From Candidatus Poribacteria bacterium (GTDB lineage: Bacteria > Abyssobacteria > SURF-5), in assembly GCA_016215705.1 (NCBI GenBank), contig JACRIR010000243.1, positions 1 through 50,465 on the forward strand: DNA of 50,465 nucleotides, given 5' to 3'. The notes beneath the pieces were generated by a model, which saw nothing but the letters and a program-made list of their open reading frames with translations, did no database searches and was not told the origin of the DNA. The position numbers were made by a program, and so were the translations under genes. This document shows, in pieces, positions 17,243 to 25,444 of the stretch (its first letter is position 1; each line of letters starts with the position of its first letter).

Positions 17243-17923
17243 ATGGAACATGGTAGAAAGATAAGGGTGGTAACGCAAAAGGGCACTTTCTACCTTGATG
17301 TCGATGGAAGGCCGGATGGCAGTGAACCCATTCTTCCCAGGTATCTCAAGCAGAAGACACAGTCTCTTTCCGAAGGCTGGGATTGCTTTTCCCTCGATGA
17401 CGCCGACGTTCAGCAACTGAGTGAGGAAGCTTTCCTCTACAGGCTCAGGCGAGAGTATTTCTTTAAGGTCGGCGACTACGTCCGATGCATACGCGACGTA
17501 AACACCGGCATACAGATAATCGATTTAATAACCGCATGTGCGAATAATCCCGAACTGAGCACCTTTTTCTTACAGTTCCGGCCCGACCAGGAGATATTCA
17601 GGCGCACCGCCGAAGCCAAGCTCGCAATCGTACAAAAGGATTATTCACTTGCCCGCCAGCGGATAGAGCTTGCGGGCTCTTTCATCCGCGAGTTCGCGCA
17701 TATACACTCGGATTCCTTCCCGGAGACGTGGCTCGAACAGCGTCTGTCGCAACTCAAGAAGGTATATGACGATATCGGCGAAGCGTGGGAGAACGATGTC
17801 TCTCCTTTGAGAAACTCGCCGTCCAGTCTCGAGGAACAACTCAGGGCCGCTATCCACTCCGAGGAATACGAAAGAGCGGCAGAGTTGCGGGATATGATCC
17901 GAAAGCGCGCCAACCCCCGCTAA
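17243..17923 (+). CDS. UVR-motif (UvrB/UvrC-type) protein of unknown function
   Basis: The 226-residue protein ends with a UVR motif: EEQLRAAIHSEEYERAAELRDMIRKR (about residues 195-221), the coiled-coil helix pair by which UvrB and UvrC contact each other and which also occurs in McsA and ClpC partners. The N-terminal two thirds are novel to me: a short beta-rich start (KIRVVTQKGTFYLDVDG) and a helical region. The zinc fingers of McsA are absent. A perfect promoter drives it, suggesting high constitutive expression. A role as an adaptor in repair or proteolysis is possible but unproven. Confidence 0.75.
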   Translation: MEHGRKIRVVTQKGTFYLDVDGRPDGSEPILPRYLKQKTQSLSEGWDCFSLDDADVQQLSEEAFLYRLRREYFFKVGDYVRCIRDVNTGIQIIDLITACANNPELSTFFLQFRPDQEIFRRTAEAKLAIVQKDYSLARQRIELAGSFIREFAHIHSDSFPETWLEQRLSQLKKVYDDIGEAWENDVSPLRNSPSSLEEQLRAAIHSEEYERAAELRDMIRKRANPR

Positions 17924-18173
17924 GAGACGGTTTCAAGTCCAAAGTCTAATCTCCAGGAATTCAGGTTTCAAACATAAGGACACATTGGCGCTTATTCCAC
18001 AAAGAAATATTGCGGGGCGGTTCCCATTTTCCTCCGGGACGGGAAGAGACGGCAGGAGTGGGGCCTAAAGCAAATGCGCGAGGCAATTATTGCCACGCAC
18101 ATTCCTTCAACCATATCTTTTGTCAGCGGCCTCCAACAGGCTCAGCCATAAGGCCTTAGCCCTAAGCAAGGCG

Positions 18174-18632
18174 CTAAAGCTCTATCTTCTTTTTCCCAAA
18201 AACCTTCTCGAAATACGATCTCGTGTCTATGAGATGCAAGTCGATGTTCACGAAGTCGCGGATATCGTCGCGTGTTATCGGAGGGGCACTTCTGTCGTTT
18301 ACAGAAGGTGAAACCCTCTTTTTTGCGCCTGCTTTGCCCTTCTTGCCGGACTGTTTTTGTTTCGGTTCAGGCTTAAACTCGTCGTTCTCGATCACCTCAT
18401 CAACTTTGACCGCAACCATGTCCACTATGGTTTCGAGCAGATGTTGTTTTTTCTCCTCGATGGTTCCATCGGTCATTATATTCTTATCGAGCGGCATAAC
18501 CGTGCCATTATAGAGCAGAACCATCTCACCGCAGCGGGGACATGGCCCCACAATTATCGAACCGAGTGGTGGCGCCATTATTTGACCAGTCGTTTTACAG
18601 AATGGGCATTCGACTTCAATAATCGGAAACAT
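18174..18632 (-). CDS. Small zinc-ribbon protein, function unknown
   Basis: The 152-residue protein starts at the ATG at 18632, which follows GGGAGG; an upstream in-frame Met is less well placed. The N-terminus is a zinc ribbon, VECPFCKTTGQIM then GPCPRCGEMVLLYNG, with a CxxC pair on each side. A helical segment (EEKKQHLLETIVDMVAVKVDEVIE), a lysine-rich linker (KQKQSGKKGKAGAKKR) and a conserved-looking tail (ITRDDIRDFVNIDLHLIDTRSYFEKVFG) follow. The tail looks like a binding motif. I do not recognise a family with known function. It stands alone. Confidence 0.75.
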   Translation of the reverse strand: MFPIIEVECPFCKTTGQIMAPPLGSIIVGPCPRCGEMVLLYNGTVMPLDKNIMTDGTIEEKKQHLLETIVDMVAVKVDEVIENDEFKPEPKQKQSGKKGKAGAKKRVSPSVNDRSAPPITRDDIRDFVNIDLHLIDTRSYFEKVFGKKKIEL

Positions 18633-19069
18633 CCTCGCACCTCCCTTCGAGCGATACACGCCTTTTTGCAGTCACTGCCGGCAGCATCACTCCGGATGTT
18701 TATGCCGTTATCTGCAGAATAATAAAGCAATTGTTGTGCCATTGTGCGCAACGGGTGATCATGGCCTTTTTCGGTTGGCCGACAGACCTCCCATCTGATT
18801 GTCCGCAACAGCATATTGCCCTTCATTCATAGCAGTTTGAATCATGTTTTCTTTTCCCACAAGTTTAGACGAACAGGGGCAATACGACATTCATACAAGT
18901 TTGGCAGCCGTGCAACATTTGCAGGAGACTATGCAGGATTTGGCAATTTCAGGATGAATATACAGAGTCGCTTGTGAAAAATACAATCGTTTAGCTGGGG
19001 GTTGGTGGGTTGTTTAACCCAGATGAAAACGCAGGCGAGCATGACCAAAAATGTAGCAGGCGGACAAAT
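18633..19069. other. Gene-free stretch, no clear feature
   Basis: No credible gene, tRNA or strong promoter is seen. A short hairpin TGGGTT-GTTT-AACCCA lies near 19006-19021. The region must contain the minus-strand promoter for the zinc-ribbon gene but I cannot pick one reliably. Confidence 0.5.
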
Positions 19070-20041
19070 TTAGGCGCGTAGTGATGGGGCCATATGGAGG
19101 AGATGGTACTTGCCCGAGCGTATTCTAATTGGGGTCATGTTGTGTTGGCTGAGACTCGATGGCAGTTCGAATATGCCTCTAATGGGCAAAGTCCCTGTCT
19201 GCCGCTTCGTAGTGCGCCTGAGCTTCTTGGCTCGAGTGATGTTTCGTGTCCCGACCGGGTCGTAGTCGAGGCAAACGGAGTTTTCCGGATCACGCAGAAA
19301 CTCGATTGCCAGTGAGATTGAGAGGTCTCTCAGCCATTTGACGTATTCTTGTGAAACCTCCCATCGCGAGTTCTTCTCGATGAAGTCGCACGCTTTATGC
19401 CAGCGCTCGAGGTCCGTAAGATTGAGAACCTGTACGTAAATGTTCTTTTTGGTCTTGAAGGAGATTATTTTTCTTCTTACGGCGTTTTCGAGGAAGGCGT
19501 CGTTCTCGTGGTTTTGCGCCTCAACGACTTTTCGGGCAAGTTCCCAGTATGCGAGGTCAACACCGCTGTCCGACCTGAATTCCCAATACACGTGGCCCAG
19601 ACGTTTCGATGAGGAGGTCAGGTAGAGCTGGTTCGGTATATAGAAATTGTGCGCAACGATGTCCGCTGCAAGGTGCGCGAGGTAGCCGTATGCGAAAGCT
19701 TTGGCCGGGGGTGTCTCCGATGACGCGAGCATTTTTAGTCCGACAGACCAGTTGTGGCAGTGGTCGTCCCGCCGGCGGTGGCCTTTCCCTATGAAAAAAT
19801 CGGCGCTTATGCAGCCATAGAGGAAATCGCGCGGGAAGGCTCTCAGCAACTGGGCGATAGAGGGGAGAATGAGATGGAGATTATCCAGGATGTATGTCCC
19901 CTTCACCACGTGGATGCCGGCGCCCCAGGCAAATGCGTCATTCGATAAGAGCGCAATCCACGAGGCCACTAGGATGGCATAGTTGGCTACGCTGAGCAGT
20001 ATCCTGATATTGCTTTTCCGTCGTTGCTTCTCGAAAACCAT
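19070..20041 (-). CDS. Zinc-dependent phospholipase C-like secreted protein
   Basis: With the Met at 20041 the protein is 323 residues; an alternative Met at 20080 would overlap the uspA 3' end by 23 bp. A signal peptide (LLSVANYAILVASWIALLSNDAFA) ends just before W-G-A-G-I-H. A tryptophan at the mature N-terminus with a nearby histidine is the first zinc ligand set of the zinc phospholipase C/S1-P1 nuclease fold. Further candidate ligands are D in ISADFF, H in DDHCHNW, H and D in YLAHLAADIVAHNFY, and HxxxE in GHVYWE. Such enzymes cleave phospholipid headgroups outside the membrane. The C-terminal 80 residues are basic and not recognisable. It lies 16 bp downstream of uspA. Confidence 0.75.
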   Translation of the reverse strand: MVFEKQRRKSNIRILLSVANYAILVASWIALLSNDAFAWGAGIHVVKGTYILDNLHLILPSIAQLLRAFPRDFLYGCISADFFIGKGHRRRDDHCHNWSVGLKMLASSETPPAKAFAYGYLAHLAADIVAHNFYIPNQLYLTSSSKRLGHVYWEFRSDSGVDLAYWELARKVVEAQNHENDAFLENAVRRKIISFKTKKNIYVQVLNLTDLERWHKACDFIEKNSRWEVSQEYVKWLRDLSISLAIEFLRDPENSVCLDYDPVGTRNITRAKKLRRTTKRQTGTLPIRGIFELPSSLSQHNMTPIRIRSGKYHLLHMAPSLRA

Positions 20042-20057
20042 GTTTATGGGCCCCGGT

Positions 20058-20531
20058 TTAGCCAACCGCAGGCATGACAAATCTGTGTCCCGGCTTGCGA
20101 ACGGTAAACACAGGGCACGGGGCTTTTCTCACCACTTTTTCCGCGGTGCTTCCGAGCAAGGCGCTTTCAATCGCGTTGCGTCCGTGAGTTCCCATCACGA
20201 TCATATCAATCTTGTTGTCCCGGGCAAACTTGACTATTTCGACGAAGGGTGCGCCTCTCACACAAGAGACCTCATAGTCGAGATGTTTCAGCGCGTCCTG
20301 GGACGTGGCAGACTCAAGTTCACGAAGCGTCAATTCCGCCGTCCGGGAGCACAATTCCTCTATGGGAACTCTCGCAGAAACCAGTTCAGACATATCCGGC
20401 GGGACATCGACCACGTGGAGGACGTGCAACTTTGCGCCGTAGTCGCATGCGAAGGCCACGGCAAAACTGGCCGCATAGCTTGAGAAATCCGAAAAATCCG
20501 TCGGGAAGAGAATTCGCTTCAATGTTATCAT
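20058..20531 (-). CDS. Universal stress protein, UspA family
   Basis: The 157-residue protein begins MITLKRILFPTDFSDFS, the family start, and ends with the ATP-binding motif GTHGRNAIESALLGSTAEKV (G-x2-G-x9-G-S/T) and APCPVFTVR. Family members bind ATP and are induced under starvation or other stress; the molecular target is not known. The gene is divergent from the acyl-CoA dehydrogenase gene at 20817, with a 285-bp shared region carrying promoters for both. Confidence 0.92.
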   Translation of the reverse strand: MITLKRILFPTDFSDFSSYAASFAVAFACDYGAKLHVLHVVDVPPDMSELVSARVPIEELCSRTAELTLRELESATSQDALKHLDYEVSCVRGAPFVEIVKFARDNKIDMIVMGTHGRNAIESALLGSTAEKVVRKAPCPVFTVRKPGHRFVMPAVG

Positions 20532-20576
20532 ATGCTCTGTTTATCGGGACAAATTCACCGCTCGTAAGCCAAAATA

Positions 20577-20585
20577 ATTATACCA
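20577..20585 (-). promoter_or_regulatory. Extended -10 promoter for uspA
   Basis: The minus strand reads TGGTATAAT, a TGN extended -10 with perfect TATAAT, 46 nt before the uspA ATG. The -35 (TTTCAA) is weak. Confidence 0.55.
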
Positions 20586-20639
20586 CAATTCGGAGATTGT
20601 TGAAAGCTTATGTGACTTGCCATGTGGGGAATTCGCGGG

Positions 20640-20666
20640 TTGTCGCAGTCTCGTCATGTGCGACAA
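20640..20666. promoter_or_regulatory. Perfect 8-bp inverted repeat upstream of the acyl-CoA dehydrogenase promoter
   Basis: TTGTCGCA (20640-20647) and TGCGACAA (20659-20666) are separated by 11 nt. It ends 16 bp before the -35 element. An overlapping direct repeat ACAAGCGAT occurs twice, 13 bp apart, starting at 20663 and 20676. The position and symmetry suggest a regulator binding site. No regulator gene is adjacent. Confidence 0.5.
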
Positions 20667-20682
20667 GCGATGTCACAAGCGA

Positions 20683-20711
20683 TTGACACAACGAAAGCCA
20701 TCTGATAAACT
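20683..20711 (+). promoter_or_regulatory. Promoter for the first acyl-CoA dehydrogenase gene
   Basis: TTGACA (20683-20688), a 17-nt spacer and TAAACT (20706-20711), preceded by TG-A (extended -10). Initiation near 20718 gives a leader of about 100 nt. Confidence 0.65.
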
Positions 20712-20816
20712 TAAGCGGAAATTGCTTGTCGAGCCCCGGTCCGAATGGTGCAACCCCGCTCATTCGGGCCCGCTGAGTATTTCAAACCAGGAACCAAATG
20801 ACTTAAGGAGAGGCAT

Positions 20817-21977
20817 GTGGACTTTGAACTTAGTGAAGACCTGCGTATTCTTCAGCAGACGTCGCGCGACTTTGCGCTGAATGAGCTGGCGCCCGGGGCC
20901 ATCGAGCGTGACGAGAAACGCGAGTATCCAACCGAAGTAATGAGAAAACTCGGGCCACTGGGATTCATGGGCATACTTGTGCCGGAACAGTATGGAGGCG
21001 CCGGCCTGAGCACGCTGGCCTATTGCGTGGTCATGGAAGAGATAGCGCGGTGGGACGCCTCGGTAGCCTTGAACATGGTGGCCCAGAACTCTCTGTGTCT
21101 GGGACACCTCATGGTCGCGTCGAACGAGGAGCAGAAGCGGAAGTTTGTGATGCCGCTCGCGCGTGGCGAGAAATTCGGAGCGTGGGGATTGACCGAGCCC
21201 GGCTCCGGCAGCGACGCCGCCGCGATGCGTACGACGGCGCGGCTGGACGGTGACGAGTGGGTGCTGAACGGCTCCAAGATGTTCATTACACAAGGCAACG
21301 TAGCCGAGACGTGCGTCATACTTGCAGCGACGGGAAGAGGCGAAAAGAAGAACCCGATTTCCGCGTTCATTGTAGAGGCGCGCAAGGACGGCGAGGCGAC
21401 TCGCGGATACACCACCCGTAAGATAGTTAACAAGCTCGGAATGCGGGCAAGCGACACGGCAGAAATATCGATGGAAGACGTGCGGATTCCGCGAGATCAT
21501 CTTTTAGGCGCGGAGGGACAAGGTTTCACCGATGTGCTGAAGGTGCTTGACACCGGGCGCATCGGTATCGGCGCGCTTGCCGTCGGCATTGCGCGCGGCG
21601 CCCTCGAGGACAGCGTCAAGTACGCAAAGGAGCGAGAGCAGTTCGGGAAACCTATTGGTCAGTTTCAGGCGATTCAGTGGATTCTCGCCGACATGGCAAC
21701 TCAAATTGACGGCGCCCGCCTCCTGGTGCACCGCGCGGCTTTCATGAAGGACAAAGGAGAGACGGTCAGCCGCGAGGCGGCCGAGGCGAAGCTTTTCGCT
21801 TCAGAGACAGCGATGCGCGCCGGAGTAAACGCGATCCAGGTTCTCGGGGGGTACGGATACACTTCGGAATTCCACGTTGAGCGGTACATGCGCGATGCGA
21901 AGCTTCTCGAGATCGGCGAAGGCACGTCGCAGATTCAGCGCATAGTCATTTCCAAGCATTTGCTGCGCCAGTTCTGA
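20817..21977 (+). CDS. Acyl-CoA dehydrogenase (short/branched-chain or butyryl type)
   Basis: The 386-residue protein has the standard three domains: a helical N-domain (MDFELSEDLRILQQ), the beta domain with WGLTEPGSGSDAAAMRTTA and NGSKMFITQGNVAE, and the helical C-domain with REQFGKPIGQFQAIQW, IQVLGGYGYTSEFHVERYMRDAK and IGEGTSQIQR, which holds the catalytic glutamate (in GEGT). It oxidises acyl-CoA to enoyl-CoA using FAD and passes electrons to electron-transferring flavoprotein. The start is GTG with AAGGAG 6 nt upstream; an ATG two bases earlier is out of frame. It is a single-gene unit here with its own promoter. Confidence 0.95.
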   Translation: MDFELSEDLRILQQTSRDFALNELAPGAIERDEKREYPTEVMRKLGPLGFMGILVPEQYGGAGLSTLAYCVVMEEIARWDASVALNMVAQNSLCLGHLMVASNEEQKRKFVMPLARGEKFGAWGLTEPGSGSDAAAMRTTARLDGDEWVLNGSKMFITQGNVAETCVILAATGRGEKKNPISAFIVEARKDGEATRGYTTRKIVNKLGMRASDTAEISMEDVRIPRDHLLGAEGQGFTDVLKVLDTGRIGIGALAVGIARGALEDSVKYAKEREQFGKPIGQFQAIQWILADMATQIDGARLLVHRAAFMKDKGETVSREAAEAKLFASETAMRAGVNAIQVLGGYGYTSEFHVERYMRDAKLLEIGEGTSQIQRIVISKHLLRQF

Positions 21978-22060
21978 ACGGTCAATCGCACCGCACGGAT
22001 ATGCGCGCAAGGGTCATTCGCGCAAAAACGGGAACCGACTCATTGGCCGTAAAGGTTGAT

Positions 22061-22076
22061 TCCGGCCTTCGCCGGA
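22061..22076. repeat. Short hairpin between convergent genes
   Basis: TCCGGC-CTTC-GCCGGA is a perfect 6-bp stem in the 143-bp space between the acyl-CoA dehydrogenase and the last PilT-like gene. The context GATTCCGGCCTTCGCCGGA is a common dispersed intergenic element. It has no T-tract. Confidence 0.5.
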
Positions 22077-22120
22077 GAGACAAAGTTGGTTTGTCGTTCC
22101 GCGCGGTTTCTCAGAAGCAT

Positions 22121-23176
22121 TTATTCGAAGAGTCGCTTATTGCGGGCTTTCTTTCGGGCTTCTTCGGGAGTGACAATACACGCCTGTACGAGCTCGAGGA
22201 GATGTTCATCAAGTATTTGCATCCCGAACTTCCGTCCTGTCTGCATAATCGAGATCATTTGCTCGATCTTGCCTTCGCGTATTGCATTTGAAATCGCGGG
22301 TATTCCGATGAGAATCTCGGCGGCGGCCACCATGCCCGAGCCATCGGCGCGGCGGAGGAGATGCTGAGCGACCACGCCCGTGAGGGTTTCAGACAACAGG
22401 GTGCGCACCTGGTTCCTCTGCTCGAACGGAAACACGTTTACAATCCGGTTTATTGTCTTCGCCGCGTTGTCGGTGTGCAAAGTTCCGAAGACAAGCGCGC
22501 CCGTCTCGGCGGTGGTGAGGGCGGTCGAGATTGTCTCGAGGTCGCGCATCTCTCCGACCATGATCACGTCGGGGTCTTGTCGAACCGCGACGCGGAGCGC
22601 CGACGAAAAGCTTTCCGTATGAGGCCCGACTTGTCGCTGGGTAATAATACTGTTGACATTGTTATGGAGATACTCTATCGGTTCCTCGATTGTAATGATA
22701 TGGCACTGGCGGGACCTGTTGACGTAGTCAACCATCGACGCAAGGGTGGTCGTCTTGCCGCAGCCCGACGGCCCGCAGACCAGAACGAACCCGCGTTGGG
22801 TTGAGGCCAGTTTTTTCAGGCCGGGTGGGAATCCCAGTTCGTCGAGCGACCTGATTTTCGAGGGAATCGCGCGAAAGGCTATCGCGATTCCGTGCGACTG
22901 TGTGTAGACATTGCTCCTGAAGCGCGACACGCCCGGCAACTCATAGGCCAAGTCGAGTTCGCCTTCCTCTTCCAGAACCTTGATTTGCCTGTCAGTGAGT
23001 ATTTCGTAGACAAGCGGTTTCACGACTTCGTTGGTGAGAACGCCCGAGTTCTTGCCGAAAGTAATCGGCCTCAGTTCGCCGTGGACACGCACCACGGACT
23101 TCGAACCCGACATGATCATCAGGTCCGAGCCATCGTGTTTCACCAGAAAATCGAGAAACCTGTCTATCTCAGCCAA
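22121..23176 (-). CDS. PilT-like secretion/retraction ATPase, copy A2
   Basis: The 351-residue protein has Walker A GPSGCGKT (135-142), an Asp box written as TIEEPIEY (the usual D is E here), Walker B in DPDVIMVGEMRD (201-212) and the His box GTLHTDNAAKTINR. The C-terminus has IREGKIEQMISIMQTGRKFGMQ. PilT hexamers power type IV pilus retraction. This is the last of four tandem paralogues (transcribed 26533 towards 22121) and groups by eye with the copy at 24324-25379. It has a TTG start 14 bp after its upstream neighbour. No pilin or pilus-assembly gene lies in the window. Confidence 0.9.
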   Translation of the reverse strand: MAEIDRFLDFLVKHDGSDLMIMSGSKSVVRVHGELRPITFGKNSGVLTNEVVKPLVYEILTDRQIKVLEEEGELDLAYELPGVSRFRSNVYTQSHGIAIAFRAIPSKIRSLDELGFPPGLKKLASTQRGFVLVCGPSGCGKTTTLASMVDYVNRSRQCHIITIEEPIEYLHNNVNSIITQRQVGPHTESFSSALRVAVRQDPDVIMVGEMRDLETISTALTTAETGALVFGTLHTDNAAKTINRIVNVFPFEQRNQVRTLLSETLTGVVAQHLLRRADGSGMVAAAEILIGIPAISNAIREGKIEQMISIMQTGRKFGMQILDEHLLELVQACIVTPEEARKKARNKRLFE

Positions 23177-23190
23177 TGTGAATCCCTGTC

Positions 23191-24303
23191 TCAGGCAGTT
23201 TTGCCCGCCTGCTCCTTTTTGTGTTTTTCCCCGGCCTTTTTTTGTTCCTGGACGTACTCTCTGAAAAGCCCCTTATCCTCAATCTTGACCTGAGCCACTT
23301 TCGGGTCTATCTTTCCGGCCCTGAGCAGGTCTATAATGTGCTCGTCCATGAGCTGCATGCCGAACTTCTTGCTTGTCTGCATCGTTGAAGGAATCCGGTA
23401 TGTGTCGCCATGACGGATCAGGCTGGCCACAGCCGAGGTATTTATCATCACCTCGAGGGCCAGAATCATGCCGTCGCCCGCGCGGTTACGCATCAACTGC
23501 TGGGAGAGCACGCCGACAAGCGATTCGCCGAGCATTGTGCGCATCATATATTGTTGTTCGGGCGGAAACACGTTGATGATGCGCTCGATAGTCTTCGCCG
23601 CTCCCCTTGTGTGAAGCGTGCTGAACACAAGGTGGCCGGTTTCAGCCGCCGACACCGCGAGCGAAATGGTTTCGAGGTCGCGCATTTCGCCTACGACGAT
23701 CACATCGGGGTTTTCTCGGACGACCGAGCGGAGCGCGGAGGCGAAAGTCTTGGTATGTGTGCCCACTTCGCGCTGGTCTACATATGCCTTGTTGTTGATA
23801 TATTGAAACTCGATGGGGTCCTCGATCGTGATTATATGGCAGGCGCGCTCATGGTTTATGAGGTCCACGAGGGCGGCCAGCGTTGTGGATTTGCCGCATC
23901 CGGACGGACCGGTCACGAGAAAGAGCCCTTGCTCGCGTTGGGTTATCTCTTTGACAACCTCCGGAAGACCGATACTGTCAGCGGTCTTGATTTCGGTCGG
24001 AATGATTCGGAACGCGCCGCTCATGCCGCGTTCCTCCTGGTGGATGTTCACTCTAAACCGGCCGACTCTTTCGACCGCGTAAGAGAAGTCGATTTCCTTG
24101 TGGCGATCGAATTCCTGCCGCTGAACCTCATTCATGATCTCAAGGAGGTCGTGCTCGTTCTGTTCAGGGGATCGAACGTCGTGGTCGCTCAGTTTAATGA
24201 TATTCCCAAAGAGCCGGACCATCGGAGGCGATTTCGAGCACAGATGGACATCTGAAGCTCTTTTTTCCTTTGCGACTTTAAGAATAGAGTCTATGGCGGC
24301 CAT
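23191..24303 (-). CDS. PilT-like secretion/retraction ATPase, copy B2
   Basis: The 370-residue protein has Walker A GPSGCGKS, Asp box TIEDPIEF, Walker B NPDVIVVGEMRD and His box STLHTRGAAKTIERI. The N-terminus (IDSILKVAKEKRASDVHLCS) and the C-terminal YRIPSTMQTSKKFGMQLMDEHI match the copy at 25445-26533 better than the intervening copy, so it belongs to the B type. The C-terminal tail is extended and lysine-rich (EYVQEQKKAGEKHKKEQAGK). It starts with ATG after GGAG and lies 20 bp from the upstream paralogue. Function is type IV pilus-like motor ATPase by family. Confidence 0.9.
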   Translation of the reverse strand: MAAIDSILKVAKEKRASDVHLCSKSPPMVRLFGNIIKLSDHDVRSPEQNEHDLLEIMNEVQRQEFDRHKEIDFSYAVERVGRFRVNIHQEERGMSGAFRIIPTEIKTADSIGLPEVVKEITQREQGLFLVTGPSGCGKSTTLAALVDLINHERACHIITIEDPIEFQYINNKAYVDQREVGTHTKTFASALRSVVRENPDVIVVGEMRDLETISLAVSAAETGHLVFSTLHTRGAAKTIERIINVFPPEQQYMMRTMLGESLVGVLSQQLMRNRAGDGMILALEVMINTSAVASLIRHGDTYRIPSTMQTSKKFGMQLMDEHIIDLLRAGKIDPKVAQVKIEDKGLFREYVQEQKKAGEKHKKEQAGKTA

Positions 24304-24323
24304 TTGTCTCCTCTTTTCGCCTC

Positions 24324-25379
24324 TCAGTTGAACCTGTGTTTCTCGAATGCCTTCTCGCGCGCGGCCTCGCGAGAGACCACGCCTTTGTCCACCAACTTGA
24401 GCAGATGGTCGTCAAGCATCTGCATACCTTCGCGGGCGCTGGTTTGCATAATCGAGATTATCTGCTCGATCTTGTTCTCGCGGATCGCGTTGCGAATGGC
24501 CGGGCTGCAAATCATGATCTCCATTGCGGCGACACGGCCCTTCTTGTCGGACCTCTTCATGAGTGTCTGCGCTATGACGGATGAGAGCGATTCGGAGAGC
24601 AGCGTCCGTATCTGGTTCTGGGCCTCATTCGGAAACACGTCAATAATCCGGTTGATCGTTTTTGCAGCGCTATTTGTGTGCAGAGTCGCAAACACGAGCG
24701 AGCCGGTTTCGGCAGCGGTCAGCGCAAGCGATATGGTCTCGAGGTCACGCATCTCGCCCACGAGGATTATGTCGGGGTCCTGTCGCAATGCGACTCGCAA
24801 CGCGGCAGAAAAGGAGTTGGTGTGTACACCGACTTCGCGCTGAGTGATAAGGCACTTCTTGTTTTTGTGCACGAATTCTATGGGGTCTTCAATCGTGACG
24901 ATATGTCCCTCGCGTTCGTCGTTGATCTGGTCCATCATGGCGGCAAGGCTGGTTGTCTTTCCGCTTCCCGTGGGTCCCGTGACCAGAATCAAGCCGCTGT
25001 TGAACCGGGCTATTTCTTTCAGTTGGTCGGGCAGACCGAGTTGATCGACCGTCGCAATGTTTGTCGGAATGGTCCGCATGACGGTTGAGGGACCGCTTAT
25101 CTGGTTGTGCACATTCACGCGGAAACGAGCCACTCCTTCGATTTCATAAGCGAGGTCGATATCGCCCGTGGCCTCGAAATGGCGTATCTGGTCGTCGTCC
25201 AACATCTCGTAGATCAATCCCCGGTTTACCTCCGGAGTCAGGACGATATCGCCTTCGCTGTAATCTATTCGCCTCAAGTCGCCGTGCACGCGAATGAGCG
25301 GACGGGCGCCGCACATAAGGTGGAGATCGGACCCTTGTTGCGCAACCATGAATCTGAGCAGTTTGTCAATTTCGGACAA
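24324..25379 (-). CDS. PilT-like secretion/retraction ATPase, copy A1
   Basis: The 351-residue protein has Walker A GPTGSGKT, Asp box TIEDPIEF, Walker B DPDIILVGEMRD and His box ATLHTNSAAKTINRI. It has exactly the same length as copy A2 and shares IREKKIEQIISIMQT-type spacing (here IRENKIEQIISIMQTSAREGMQ). Of the four it has the most canonical ATPase motifs. The start is TTG preceded by an in-frame stop two codons upstream, with AGAGGG as SD. It lies 65 bp downstream of copy B1. Confidence 0.92.
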   Translation of the reverse strand: MSEIDKLLRFMVAQQGSDLHLMCGARPLIRVHGDLRRIDYSEGDIVLTPEVNRGLIYEMLDDDQIRHFEATGDIDLAYEIEGVARFRVNVHNQISGPSTVMRTIPTNIATVDQLGLPDQLKEIARFNSGLILVTGPTGSGKTTSLAAMMDQINDEREGHIVTIEDPIEFVHKNKKCLITQREVGVHTNSFSAALRVALRQDPDIILVGEMRDLETISLALTAAETGSLVFATLHTNSAAKTINRIIDVFPNEAQNQIRTLLSESLSSVIAQTLMKRSDKKGRVAAMEIMICSPAIRNAIRENKIEQIISIMQTSAREGMQMLDDHLLKLVDKGVVSREAAREKAFEKHRFN

Positions 25380-25444
25380 TCCGGCTCACCCTCTTCATAA
25401 GGAGGCGAAAGACGAGAGGAAACGCATTCCACCTGACCTCGCTT

